From assembly GCA_030825115.1 (NCBI GenBank), contig JAPJQL010000010.1, forward strand, positions 27,683 through 91,682: a stretch of DNA of 64,000 nucleotides, in the 5' to 3' direction. The position numbers and the translations under genes were made by a program. Each line of letters starts with the position of its first letter. Position 1 is the first letter of the stretch. Source of the stretch: Lachnospiraceae bacterium (GTDB taxonomy: Bacteria > Bacillota > Clostridia > Lachnospirales > Lachnospiraceae). The notes beneath the pieces were generated by a model. That model searched no databases. It was given only the letters and a program-made list of their open reading frames with translations, and was not told where the DNA came from. Positions 35,253-44,204 of this stretch are shown piece by piece.

Positions 35253-36263
35253 ATGAAACGGATTTTAATGATTGCCACAGGCGGGACCATCGCCTCCAAG
35301 CGCAGTGAGGACGGACTGAAACCCCTCATCACCTCCGACGAGCTGCTTGGCTATGTACCGGACGCCAGAACGTTCTGCCACGCAGACGCCGTCCAGGTCC
35401 TCAACATCGACAGCACCAATATGCAGCCGAAACACTGGCTGATGATTGCAGACACCATAGAAAGCCATTATGACGAATACGACGGCTTCGTCATCTGTCA
35501 CGGCACAGATACCATGGCCTATACGGCCGCGGCGCTGTCCTATCTGATCCAGAATTCGCCAAAACCGGTCGTTGTAACCGGGGCGCAAAAGCCGATCGAC
35601 TTAGAGATCACCGACGCCAAAACCAACCTTCTCGACAGCCTCCGGTTCGCCTGCTGCGACAAGGCCTACGGCGTCACCATCGTATTTGACGGAAAGGTCA
35701 TCGCGGGCACGAGGGGAAAAAAAGAGCGGACCAAAAGCTACAACGCATTTTCCAGCATCAATTTCCCCTATATCGCCACGATCCAGGACGGACATATCAT
35801 CTTTTATCTGGACGACAAGGCGCTCCTTACAAAACCGGTGCGTTTCTACCACAATCTGGACACCCGTGTCGCCCTCCTCAAGCTGATTCCCTCTCTGGAC
35901 TCCGGCGTGGTGGACTATCTGGCCGGGCACTATGACGTACTGATCATCGAGTCCTTCGGAGTCGGCGGTCTTCCTTCCTATGAAACCGGGGATTTCCACA
36001 GCGCCATCGAGCGATGGGTATCGGCAGGCAAGGTGGTCGTGATGACAACCCAGGTCACCAACGAGGGAAGCAATATGTCCATCTACGAGGTTGGAAACAC
36101 CATCAAACGGGAGTTCGGGCTTCTCGAGGCCTATGACATGACGCTGGAGGCCACGGTCACAAAACTGATGTGGATCCTTGGCCAGACCCGGGACATAAAA
36201 GAGATCCACCGCCTGTTTTACCAGACGGTGAACCGTGATATGCTGTTTACTTCCGGGTGGTGA
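35253..36263 (+). CDS. ansA: L-asparaginase (type I)
   Basis: This enzyme hydrolyses asparagine to aspartate and ammonia. At 336 residues it has normal length for cytoplasmic type I enzymes and lacks a signal peptide. Both catalytic motifs are visible: TGGTIAS near the N-terminus with the nucleophilic Thr, and CHGTDTMAYTAAALSY at about residue 88. AGGAGG precedes the ATG. It is a single-gene unit on the plus strand, convergent with the GerA-family gene. Confidence 0.93.
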   Translation: MKRILMIATGGTIASKRSEDGLKPLITSDELLGYVPDARTFCHADAVQVLNIDSTNMQPKHWLMIADTIESHYDEYDGFVICHGTDTMAYTAAALSYLIQNSPKPVVVTGAQKPIDLEITDAKTNLLDSLRFACCDKAYGVTIVFDGKVIAGTRGKKERTKSYNAFSSINFPYIATIQDGHIIFYLDDKALLTKPVRFYHNLDTRVALLKLIPSLDSGVVDYLAGHYDVLIIESFGVGGLPSYETGDFHSAIERWVSAGKVVVMTTQVTNEGSNMSIYEVGNTIKREFGLLEAYDMTLEATVTKLMWILGQTRDIKEIHRLFYQTVNRDMLFTSGW

Positions 36264-36267
36264 TGCC

Positions 36268-36290
36268 GGGATCTGATCATCCCTGTTTTT
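36268..36290 (+). terminator. Weak terminator of ansA
   Basis: GGGAT (36268-36272) pairs with ATCCC (36279-36283), followed by TGTTTTT. The stem is only 5 bp and overlaps the end of the convergent GerA-family gene, so its strength is doubtful. Confidence 0.35.
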
Positions 36291-37692
36291 CCTCAACCGG
36301 AAGCCTCCCCCGGAGGAACCGTTTTTTCAGCTCGCTCCAGTGGAACGGAATCAGCGGATAGATATAGCTTTTTCCTGCGATCGTTTTGTTGAACAGAATC
36401 GCACAGACCGAGAACAGGACGCCCGCCGCATATCCCCACACATGGAATATGGAGGTCAGGACCAGGATGATGACCCGCATGAATTTGATTGCATAGCCAA
36501 GTTCAAAGCTGGACTGGCTATAGTTGGCAATCGTGACAAACGCCATGTAGAGCATGGTCTCACTGTTGAACCAGCCGGATTTGACCGCATATTCCCCCAG
36601 AACGATACCTGCGATCACACTGAGCGGCGTGGTCAGCATACTCGGGGTATTGACCGCTGCAAGGCGCAGCCCGTCGATGGCAAATTCCAGGATGAGAAGC
36701 TGAAAGATCAGCGGCACATAGGACGGGTCCGACAGCCGGATGAACTCCAGCCATTCCGGTATCCAGTCCGGTTTCATCATGAACATCAGCCAGGTAGGCG
36801 TCAGAAGCAGGCTCAGGATGGAAGTCACCATCCGGGACAGGCGCAGATACGTTCCGGTGATCGGAGGAAAATAATAATCATCCGCTTCTTCTATGATATC
36901 AAAAACCGACGAAGGCAGGATCATCGCTGCCGGGGAATTGTCCACAAGGATAATGACATTTCCTTCCAGAATGCAGGCCGCCGCAGTGTCGGGGCGTTCG
37001 GAGTATTTTAATTTGGGAAACGGGTTGTACCATTTGTTGGGATACAGGCACTCCGCAAGGCTCTCCTGGTTCATCGTCAGGGCGTCTACGTGAAGTTTTT
37101 TGATCCGCCCCTTGATCTTGTCCAGCAGCTCCGTATCCACACGCCCATCCATGTAGCAGACGGCGATATCCGTATGGGAGCTTTCCCCCGCATTCATGAT
37201 CTCCACGATAAACCTGGGGTCCCGGATGCGCCGCCGGATCAGCGCGGTATTAAAGATGAGGGTTTCTACGAAGCCGTCTCTGGAGCCGCGCAGGACCTTG
37301 TCCTTTTCCGGCTCGCTGACGCTCCTTGCGGGATAAGTGCGGCAGTCTACCGTAAGGCAGACGTCATACCCATCCACAAACAGGCAGGTGATGCCGGAGA
37401 GAAGCTGCAGGATGACATCCTCATCGTTTTTCAATAAGCCAATCTCTCCATAGGGGAGATATTTTTTGGAAAAACCGTGAGCGTCCTGCGGCATGTCGTC
37501 CGGTTTGATCGACCACCAGGACTGCAGGATTTTTAAGAGTACCTCGTCCTTCGTAAATCCATCGATAAAGAACAGGCAGCACTGTCTCCCGCCGATATCC
37601 ACGACGCGGTACACCACGTCAAAGCTCTTATCCGCATTCAGGGCCTGTTTCATATGTTCCATATTGTCAACCATTGATTTTGAAAATTCCAT
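36277..37692 (-). CDS. GerA-family spore germination protein (SpoVAF/GerAA-like)
   Basis: This 471-residue protein has a soluble N-terminal half (VVDIGGRQCCLFFIDGFTKDEVLLKI), the GerA signature PNKWYNPFPKLKYSERPDTAAACILEGNVIILVDNSPAA, and then several membrane helices in the C-terminal half (LSLLLTPTWLMFMM onward). It lacks the longer N-terminal domain of classic GerAA nutrient receptors and opens like SpoVAF. It would sit in the spore inner membrane and take part in germination or dipicolinate handling. No GerB or GerC partner is adjacent. Confidence 0.82.
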   Translation of the reverse strand: MEFSKSMVDNMEHMKQALNADKSFDVVYRVVDIGGRQCCLFFIDGFTKDEVLLKILQSWWSIKPDDMPQDAHGFSKKYLPYGEIGLLKNDEDVILQLLSGITCLFVDGYDVCLTVDCRTYPARSVSEPEKDKVLRGSRDGFVETLIFNTALIRRRIRDPRFIVEIMNAGESSHTDIAVCYMDGRVDTELLDKIKGRIKKLHVDALTMNQESLAECLYPNKWYNPFPKLKYSERPDTAAACILEGNVIILVDNSPAAMILPSSVFDIIEEADDYYFPPITGTYLRLSRMVTSILSLLLTPTWLMFMMKPDWIPEWLEFIRLSDPSYVPLIFQLLILEFAIDGLRLAAVNTPSMLTTPLSVIAGIVLGEYAVKSGWFNSETMLYMAFVTIANYSQSSFELGYAIKFMRVIILVLTSIFHVWGYAAGVLFSVCAILFNKTIAGKSYIYPLIPFHWSELKKRFLRGRLPVEEKQG

Positions 37693-37732
37693 CGTTTGCC
37701 CACGCCTCCATTCCAGTCTGTTTTCACAGATT

Positions 37733-37763
37733 CAGTATGTGTATATTCGGAGTTTTTTATCCC
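37733..37763 (-). promoter_or_regulatory. Possible forespore (sigma-G-like) promoter of the GerA-family gene
   Basis: On the minus strand CATACTG (37733-37739) resembles the sigma-F/G -10 CATACTA, and GGGATA (37758-37763) loosely resembles its -35, spaced by 18 bases. Fits the expected forespore expression, but the match is imperfect. Confidence 0.35.
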
Positions 37764-37871
37764 CAGTATCCGTCTCGTAGACGGTTGTGTTTGTATCACG
37801 GACAATCATGTGGATTTTTTAAAAATTTCGGAAATTTTAGCTTGATTTTTACTCAATATGCACAAATTAGA

Positions 37872-37900
37872 TTGACGGAAAATGGAAATGATGCTATATT
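37872..37900 (+). promoter_or_regulatory. Promoter of the candidate small RNA
   Basis: TTGACG (37872-37877) and TATATT (37895-37900) are spaced by exactly 17 bases. No open reading frame follows before a strong terminator. Confidence 0.7.
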
Positions 37901-37906
37901 GTTCTT

Positions 37907-38036
37907 TGTAAGAAACACAACGGCGTGTCTTACTTCTACTTTGGTATGGGGATACCAAGCGCGAACTTTATAGTGTGACGGTTTTTGATCGTGACAAAAG
38001 AACTGCTTTCTGTGGGGGAAAAGCAGTTCTTTTCTT
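37907..38036 (+). ncRNA. Candidate structured small RNA, about 130 nt
   Basis: The 368-base spacer between the GerA-family gene and malic enzyme holds a complete non-coding transcription unit on the plus strand. A near-consensus promoter leads to hairpin 1 (GTAAGA 37908-37913 with TCTTAC 37928-37933 and inner CAC/GTG, loop AACGGC). Hairpin 2 is TTGGTAT/ATACCAA at 37941-37958 with a GGGG loop. A less structured stretch of 37 bases follows, then a 14-bp terminator stem. I do not recognise the family. There is no plus-strand gene downstream, so it is not a riboswitch of a neighbour. Antisense contact with the malic enzyme 3' end is possible through the shared terminator. Confidence 0.6.
37996..38033. 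terminator. Bidirectional terminator for the small RNA and malic enzyme
   Basis: AAAAGAACTGCTTT (37996-38009) pairs perfectly with AAAGCAGTTCTTTT (38020-38033), a 14-bp stem. T-runs follow on either strand. Confidence 0.85.
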
Positions 38037-38060
38037 TGTATATTTTCTTAAATTAAACAG

Positions 38061-39248
38061 TTACTTTATCTCTTCGTAAGGAGCCCGGTTGATACCCAGC
38101 CTCACCGCTTCTTTTGCCACCGCGTTTGCGACTGCCAATGCCACGCGCTTGTCGAAGGAAGACGGGATGACATATTCGTCACTTAACTCTTCTTCCGGGA
38201 TGACAGATGCGATCGCGTGAGCTGCGGCTACCTTCATCGAATCGGTGATGTCTTTTGCACGGACAGCCAGGACGCCTTTAAACAGGCCCGGGAATACCAA
38301 AACGTTGTTAATCTGGTTCGGGAAATCGGAACGTCCTGTCCCAACGACTGCCGCGCCGCCTGCCTTCGCCTCATCCGGCATGATCTCAGGCACAGGATTC
38401 GCCATCGCAAACACGATGCCCCGGTTCATGGTCGCCACCATCTCTTTTGTGACAAGATTCGGTCTGGACACACCGATGAAGATATCTGCGCCTTTCAGTG
38501 CATCTGCCAGCTTGCCGTGTTCTTTCTCTTTATTGCTGATATGGGAAATCTCTTCCTGGCCGGAATTTAAGCCCTCATCCCCTTCACAGATAATGCCGTT
38601 GATGTCACACATGATAATGTTTCCAAAGCCCATCTCAATCAGCAGCTTGCCGATCGCGATACCGGCTGCGCCTGCGCCGTTGATCACCACGCGGAGCGCT
38701 CCCATCTGCTTTCCTGTCACTTTTACGGCATTTAAAAGGGCTGCGCCCACGACGATCGCAGTTCCGTGCTGGTCGTCATGGAAAATCGGAATGTCACAGA
38801 CCTCTTTCAGCTTTTTCTCGATTTCAAAACATCTCGGAGCTGCGATGTCCTCCAGATTGATGCCGCCAAAGCTCTTGGAGATCAGGGCAATGGTATTTAC
38901 GATAGTATCCACATCCTTGGAATCTACGCAGAGCGGAAATGCGTCTACATCCGCAAACTCTTTAAACAGGGCGCACTTTCCCTCCATGACCGGCATACCG
39001 GCAGACGGTCCGATATCTCCAAGCCCCAGAACTGCCGTCCCGTCGGTGATCACGGCTACCAGGTTGCCTTTTCTTGTATAGTCGTAAGCGCGCTCCTCGT
39101 CCTCTGCAATGAGCAGGCACGGCTCTGCCACGCCTGGTGTATACGCCAGGGACAGCTCTTCCCGGTTGGTGACCGGCGCGCGGGAAATGACCTCGATCTT
39201 TCCTTTCCACTCCTTATGTTTTTCTACTGCTAACTGTTTTACATCCAC
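38061..39248 (-). CDS. Malic enzyme (NAD(P)-dependent, decarboxylating)
   Basis: This enzyme converts malate to pyruvate and CO2 with reduction of NAD(P). In 395 residues it has the N-terminal malic domain (AYTPGVAEPC, then ALGLGDIGPSAGMPVMEGK) and a nucleotide-binding domain with GAGAAGIAIG. It is the short bacterial form without a phosphotransacetylase extension. Start is GTG with GGAGGG at about 8 bases. It has its own promoter and terminator, so it is a single-gene unit. The cofactor preference is not decided here. Confidence 0.93.
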   Translation of the reverse strand: MDVKQLAVEKHKEWKGKIEVISRAPVTNREELSLAYTPGVAEPCLLIAEDEERAYDYTRKGNLVAVITDGTAVLGLGDIGPSAGMPVMEGKCALFKEFADVDAFPLCVDSKDVDTIVNTIALISKSFGGINLEDIAAPRCFEIEKKLKEVCDIPIFHDDQHGTAIVVGAALLNAVKVTGKQMGALRVVINGAGAAGIAIGKLLIEMGFGNIIMCDINGIICEGDEGLNSGQEEISHISNKEKEHGKLADALKGADIFIGVSRPNLVTKEMVATMNRGIVFAMANPVPEIMPDEAKAGGAAVVGTGRSDFPNQINNVLVFPGLFKGVLAVRAKDITDSMKVAAAHAIASVIPEEELSDEYVIPSSFDKRVALAVANAVAKEAVRLGINRAPYEEIK

Positions 39249-39292
39249 AGATGTGCCCTCCTTATCGGTGCTTTTGTACTGTAATTACGTTT

Positions 39293-39321
39293 ATTCTAAT
39301 ACAAAATAATCTAAGCGTCAA
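39293..39321 (-). promoter_or_regulatory. Promoter of malic enzyme
   Basis: TTGACG (39316-39321) and TAGAAT (39293-39298) on the minus strand are spaced by 17 bases. The -35 overlaps the end of the alanyl-tRNA editing gene. Confidence 0.75.
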
Positions 39322-40493
39322 CAAACTTCCCCCGCTCCTAAAGCGATGCCGAGGACTGCCTCCCGGATTTGGTCTTCTGTGGAGTTCCACATTCCCTGTA
39401 CCATCAGGCTGCTCCCGCCTCCGCGGCCATTCAGCTGCTGGTTGAGCGCTTTGCTGACAGGGCGCACATCCACGCTTCCGCTGCCAAGGGCGAACTGAAA
39501 CGCTGTCTCGTTCCGGGAGCAGACCGCCACGATCCTGCCCTTCTTCTGTTCGTAGAGCATCGTACAGAACTGGCGGAGCTGGACCGGATTCAGATTTTCT
39601 TCAAACAGGCAAAGAGGGCTTGCACTGTCAGGAAGGGACGCTGTCTTCGCCGTAAATATCTGCTGGTAAAGCCGGTTGATCAGCATATCTTTTTCTGCCG
39701 CCTCCCCCTTAAGCTTTGCCACAGCCTCCGTCACGGCATCGGCCTTTGCCGAGAGAAGATGGGAAATATCCGTCACCTGCTCCTGCCGTTTCCGGTAGTC
39801 GGCCAGGGCGTCTTCTCCGCAGAGCATGGAAATCCGCACGCCGCCTTTATAATTGATCATCCCCGTCGTCTTGATGATTCCGATCTCACCGGTAGTTTTT
39901 ACGTGAGTGCCGCAGCAGGCACAGACGTCTCCGTCAGGGATTGTCACGATCCGCACTTCGCCGGACAGCTCTTTTTTGCTTCTGTAATCCATCGTATGCA
40001 GTTCTTCCGGCGACGGGCAGGAGGTGATGATGGGGACATTTTTATAAACCAGCCGGTTGGCGGCCGTCTCCACTTCCAGGAGTTCTTCCGGCGTGATAAC
40101 TCCGTTGAAATCCACGGTCACGGCATCGGCGCCCATATGAAACCCTACATTGTCATAGCCAAAACGCTTGTGGATGATTCCCGACAGGATGTGCTCCCCT
40201 GAGTGGTTCTGCATGTTGGAAAACCTCCGCTCCCAGTCCACCCTGCCTGTGACCGCCGCTCCTGTCTCCAGCGGGGAGTCAGTCGTGTGCAGAATCTCCC
40301 CGCCCTTTTCATGAACCTCAAGAACCCTGGCCGACCCCAGCACTCCGGTATCATAAGGCTGACCGCCCCCTTCCGGGTAAAAAGCCGTCCGGTCCAGGGT
40401 GACCAGATAACGCCCCCCGGCCGCCGGGGTACAGGAGACTACTTCCGCCTCAAATATCGTACATTCTGAATCTTCGTAATATAATTTTTCCAT
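39318..40493 (-). CDS. Alanyl-tRNA editing protein AlaX, long form with DHHA1 domain
   Basis: This free-standing editing enzyme of about 391 residues hydrolyses mischarged tRNA-Ala. The N-terminal part has FYPEGGGQPYD and the zinc motif pieces NHSGEHILSG and CACCGTHVKTTGEIG. A coiled segment and a C-terminal DHHA1-type domain end in NGRGGGSSLMVQG. The frame is open to 40529, but GGAGGG stands 8 bases before the ATG at 40493. It lies downstream of clpB in the same direction and may be partly cotranscribed. Confidence 0.9.
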   Translation of the reverse strand: MEKLYYEDSECTIFEAEVVSCTPAAGGRYLVTLDRTAFYPEGGGQPYDTGVLGSARVLEVHEKGGEILHTTDSPLETGAAVTGRVDWERRFSNMQNHSGEHILSGIIHKRFGYDNVGFHMGADAVTVDFNGVITPEELLEVETAANRLVYKNVPIITSCPSPEELHTMDYRSKKELSGEVRIVTIPDGDVCACCGTHVKTTGEIGIIKTTGMINYKGGVRISMLCGEDALADYRKRQEQVTDISHLLSAKADAVTEAVAKLKGEAAEKDMLINRLYQQIFTAKTASLPDSASPLCLFEENLNPVQLRQFCTMLYEQKKGRIVAVCSRNETAFQFALGSGSVDVRPVSKALNQQLNGRGGGSSLMVQGMWNSTEDQIREAVLGIALGAGEVC

Positions 40494-40554
40494 CTCTTGT
40501 TCCCTCCGCCTTTTGCCTCCTGCCTGCAAAAGCCGTCCTTTTTGTCTTTTTCTT

Positions 40555-43146
40555 CTATTCTACAAATGCAATCAGTCCGTCTTCACGCTCCGATGTATCG
40601 ATCACGATCGTCTGCCCTTCGCTGATATTCCCTTCCAGGATGATCCGCGCCGCCAGGGTCTCCACATGCTTTTGCAGATACCGTCTGAGCGGGCGGGCCC
40701 CATAGGCCGGGTCGTATCCCCGTTCTGTGATAAACTCCTTTGCGCTTTCCGTCAGTTCCACCTTCAGCTCCTTATCCGCCAGCCGCCTGTTCACATCTGC
40801 AATCATCAGATCGACGATATGATGGATATTCTCCTTCGTCAGAGGCTTGAACAGGATCGTCTCATCCAGGCGGTTCAAAAATTCCGGACGGAAATGGGCG
40901 CGAAGTTCGTTTATGACCATAGCCTCCGCATCCGGACGGATGGCACCGTTTTCATCGATGCCCTCCAACAGGTAATGGGAACCGATGTTGGACGTCATGA
41001 TCAGGATCGTGTTCTTAAAGTCCACGGTCTTACCCGTAGAATCGGTAATCCTTCCATCATCCAGCACCTGGAGCAGCACGTTAAATACGTCGGGATGGGC
41101 TTTTTCCACCTCGTCGAACAGGACAACCGAATATGGTTTCCGGCGCACGGCTTCGGTAAGCTGGCCGCCCTCGTCATAGCCCACATATCCTGGAGGCGCT
41201 CCAATCAGACGCGCCACAGAGTGTTTCTCCATGTACTCGCTCATATCGATCCGGACCATATTGTTCTCATCGTCGAACAACGCCTCGGCAAGGGCTTTTG
41301 CAAGCTCTGTCTTACCGACGCCGGTCGGGCCAAGGAAGAGGAAAGAGCCGATCGGCTTTGTCGGGTCCTTGATTCCTGCCTTGGAGCGCAGGATTGCCTC
41401 CGTCACCTTTTCCACGCCTTCATCCTGGCCGACTACCCGCTCATGGAGCACGCCGTCGAGGTGAAGGATCTTGCTCCGCTCGCTTTCATTCAGCCTGCTG
41501 ACCGGAATCCCCGTCCAGCGGGAGATGATCCGGGCGATCTCATCCTCTGTAACGCTCTCGTGCACAAGGCTTAGATCCTGGTTCTTTACCTTTTCTTCCT
41601 CCGCCTCGAGTTCCTTCTGGAGCTGGGGAAGCCTGCCATACTGAAGCTCTGCCGCTTTGTTCAAGTCGTACTGCTGCTGTGCCTGGGCGATATCCCGGTT
41701 CACCTGTTCAATCTCTTCCCTCAGCGCAGACAGCCGGTCCACCGACGACTTTTCATTCTCCCACTGGGCCTTCTTCGATGCAAATTCATCGTGAAGCTCC
41801 GCCAGATTTTTCTGCAGATCTTCCAGGCGCTCCTGGCTCAGGCGGTCCGTCTCTTTTTTCAGAGCCGTCTCCTCAATCTCCATCTGCATGATCTTTCTGG
41901 ACAGCTCATCCAGTTCTGCCGGCATGGAATCCAGCTCTGTCTTGATCAGCGCACACGCCTCATCTACCAGGTCAATCGCCTTGTCCGGCAGAAAACGGTC
42001 CGTGATATAGCGGTCTGACAGGACTGCTGCCGAGACAAGGGCGGAGTCGGTAATCTTCACTCCGTGGAACACCTCATACCGCTCCTTGATGCCTCGCAGG
42101 ATGGATATCGTATCCTCCACGGACGGCTGGTCTACCAGCACAGGCTGGAACCTCCGCTCCAGGGCGGCGTCCTTTTCGATATATTTGCGGTACTCATCCA
42201 GGGTGGTCGCACCAATACAGTGCAGCTCGCCCCTTGCCAGCATCGGTTTCAACAGGTTGCCCGCATCCATCGAACCCTCTGTCTTTCCTGCGCCTACGAT
42301 GGTGTGAAGCTCGTCGATGAACAGAATGATCTGCCCATCGCTCTTTTTCACTTCTTCCAGGACTGCCTTCAGACGCTCCTCAAATTCACCGCGGTACTTT
42401 GCCCCGGCCACCAGTGCGCCCATATCCAGCGCAAACAGCTTGCGGTCCTTCAGTCCTTCCGGTACGTCGCCCCGCACGATCCGCTGGGCCAGCCCTTCCA
42501 CCACCGCCGTCTTACCGACTCCCGGTTCTCCGATCAGGACCGGATTGTTCTTTGTCTTTCTGGAGAGGATCTGCACCGTGTTCCGGATCTCGGCATCGCG
42601 CCCGATCACCGGGTCCAGCTTCTGGTCCCTGGCCCGCTCCACCAGATCATAACCATACTTTTCCAGTGTGTCATAGGTCGCCTCCGGGTTGTCGCTCACA
42701 ACCCGCTGATTCCCGCGCACCGTGGATAACGCCTGCAAAAACGCATCCCTCGTAATGCCGTGCTGACGGAACAGCTCCTTCATCGTCCTGTCCGCATGTT
42801 TGATCATAGACAAAAAGATGTGTTCTACCGACACATACTCGTCGCCCATCGCCTTGGACTCATCTTCTGCATGGATTAAAACCGTATTCAAATCTTTACT
42901 GATATAAACCTGGCTTCCGCCGCTGACCTTCGGAAGACCCGACAGCTTCTGCTCTGCCTCATTCAGGATGATCTCTTTTGTGACTCCCATCTTGGTCAGC
43001 AGCTTTAAGATCAGGCTGTCATCCAGCGTCAGCAGGCTGTAGAACAGATGCTCCTGCTCAATCTGCTGGTTGCCGTACTCGTATGCCAGCTTCTCGCAGT
43101 TTTGGACTGCCTCCATGGATTTTTGGGTGAATTTATTTATGTTCAT
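40555..43146 (-). CDS. clpB: ClpB disaggregase chaperone
   Basis: This hexameric AAA+ disaggregase resolves protein aggregates with DnaK. It has about 863 residues: Clp N-domain, first AAA module with Walker [10 protein letters not shown], a long coiled-coil middle domain (about 400-525), and second AAA module with GPTGVGKTE. The middle domain separates ClpB from ClpC/ClpA. The frame is open to 43197, but GGAGG lies 8 bases before the ATG at 43146 (MNINKFTQ, the family start). A CIRCE operator overlaps its promoter, so control by HrcA is expected. Confidence 0.96.
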   Translation of the reverse strand: MNINKFTQKSMEAVQNCEKLAYEYGNQQIEQEHLFYSLLTLDDSLILKLLTKMGVTKEIILNEAEQKLSGLPKVSGGSQVYISKDLNTVLIHAEDESKAMGDEYVSVEHIFLSMIKHADRTMKELFRQHGITRDAFLQALSTVRGNQRVVSDNPEATYDTLEKYGYDLVERARDQKLDPVIGRDAEIRNTVQILSRKTKNNPVLIGEPGVGKTAVVEGLAQRIVRGDVPEGLKDRKLFALDMGALVAGAKYRGEFEERLKAVLEEVKKSDGQIILFIDELHTIVGAGKTEGSMDAGNLLKPMLARGELHCIGATTLDEYRKYIEKDAALERRFQPVLVDQPSVEDTISILRGIKERYEVFHGVKITDSALVSAAVLSDRYITDRFLPDKAIDLVDEACALIKTELDSMPAELDELSRKIMQMEIEETALKKETDRLSQERLEDLQKNLAELHDEFASKKAQWENEKSSVDRLSALREEIEQVNRDIAQAQQQYDLNKAAELQYGRLPQLQKELEAEEEKVKNQDLSLVHESVTEDEIARIISRWTGIPVSRLNESERSKILHLDGVLHERVVGQDEGVEKVTEAILRSKAGIKDPTKPIGSFLFLGPTGVGKTELAKALAEALFDDENNMVRIDMSEYMEKHSVARLIGAPPGYVGYDEGGQLTEAVRRKPYSVVLFDEVEKAHPDVFNVLLQVLDDGRITDSTGKTVDFKNTILIMTSNIGSHYLLEGIDENGAIRPDAEAMVINELRAHFRPEFLNRLDETILFKPLTKENIHHIVDLMIADVNRRLADKELKVELTESAKEFITERGYDPAYGARPLRRYLQKHVETLAARIILEGNISEGQTIVIDTSEREDGLIAFVE

Positions 43147-43209
43147 AGTCAGTGCCTCCATTTCTATGAATCGGGTGAGGTTACTACCTTCCATCATTGT
43201 TATACACGT

Positions 43210-43238
43210 ACTATAACACTTGTTGTTAGCACTGTCAA
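43210..43238 (-). promoter_or_regulatory. Promoter of clpB
   Basis: TTGACA (43233-43238) and TATAGT (43210-43215) on the minus strand are spaced by 17 bases. The -35 is embedded in the CIRCE element. Confidence 0.85.
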
Positions 43239-43252
43239 TAGGTGAGTGCTAA
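43226..43252. promoter_or_regulatory. CIRCE element (HrcA operator) of clpB
   Basis: TTAGCACTG-N9-GAGTGCTAA matches the HrcA consensus TTAGCACTC-N9-GAGTGCTAA with one mismatch. It covers the -35 of clpB, so HrcA would block polymerase until heat shock. Confidence 0.92.
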
Positions 43253-43277
43253 TTTCTGCAAGATATTTTTCATTCTA

Positions 43278-44189
43278 CTATTCTCCCAGTTTTCCACCGC
43301 GGATATTCACATCCAGCTGATTAAACGGAATCTCTACTCCCGCCTCGTCAAACCGCTCCTTGATGGATTCCGTGATATCCCATCTGGCTTTCCAATAATT
43401 CTCCGTCTTCGTCCAGCCTCTGCCGCCGATCATCACGGCGCTGTCTGCCAGTTCGTCCACAAATACCGTGATATCCTCATCTTCCAGCACAAGCGGATGA
43501 GAGCGGTAGATGTCTTCAATGATGGCTTTGGCTTTCTTCATATCGGAAGAGTAGCCGATGCCGACCCGGATATCCACCCGGCGCTTCTCCTGCACAGTCA
43601 CATTGATCAAAGTCGCATTGGACAAACTGCCGTTTGGTATCGTTACCTTTTTATTGTCCACCGTCATCAGTGTCGTATAGACCAGTCCGATGTCATGGAC
43701 CGTCCCCTCCACATCGCCGCAGATTATGTAATTGCCCACGACAAACGGCCGCATCACCAGAATCAGAATCCCTCCGGCAAAGTTGGCAAGGCTTCCCTGA
43801 AGGGAAAGGCCGATAGCCAGTCCGGCAGAACCGATCAGCGCAATGATAGATGCCGACGGTATCCCGATCTTATCGGCAGCGATAAAAAATACCAGCGCAT
43901 ACGCGATCGCATCCAACACGGATATCAGGAACTTGCTCAGGCTCAGGTCCAGCTCCATCCTCTCAAAGGTCCTCTGCACCACCTTCCTGCCCGACTTGAT
44001 GATCCGCATCCCGATCAGGATGATGACCACCGCGATCAGCAGCCGGTATCCAAAAGCCAGCAGCCCCGGCGTCCATCCCTTCACGGTTTCCAATATCACA
44101 TTCGGTTTTAACTGCTGCAAATCTTCCTGTACCTGTAAAGCAACAGGCTGGGTCTGCTCCATTGCCGCCTGCATCAATAATAAATTCAT
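43278..44189 (-). CDS. Small-conductance mechanosensitive channel (MscS family)
   Basis: This membrane channel of 303 residues opens under membrane tension and releases solutes on osmotic down-shock. Three helices lie in the first half. The pore helix is Gly/Ala-rich (LIGSAGLAIGLSLQGSLANFAGGILIL), followed by the beta domain with VPNGSLSNATLINVT. It is last in the operon LRR protein, VWA protein, MoxR ATPase, channel, starting 15 bases after the ATPase gene. Confidence 0.93.
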   Translation of the reverse strand: MNLLLMQAAMEQTQPVALQVQEDLQQLKPNVILETVKGWTPGLLAFGYRLLIAVVIILIGMRIIKSGRKVVQRTFERMELDLSLSKFLISVLDAIAYALVFFIAADKIGIPSASIIALIGSAGLAIGLSLQGSLANFAGGILILVMRPFVVGNYIICGDVEGTVHDIGLVYTTLMTVDNKKVTIPNGSLSNATLINVTVQEKRRVDIRVGIGYSSDMKKAKAIIEDIYRSHPLVLEDEDITVFVDELADSAVMIGGRGWTKTENYWKARWDITESIKERFDEAGVEIPFNQLDVNIRGGKLGE

Positions 44190-44204
44190 CTGTCCTCTTC
44201 CTTT

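Noticed and set aside
37907..37933. Guanidine-II (mini-ykkC) riboswitch
   Set aside because: Hairpin 1 does have ACGG in its loop, but the second required ACGR-loop hairpin is missing and no gene lies downstream on the plus strand.
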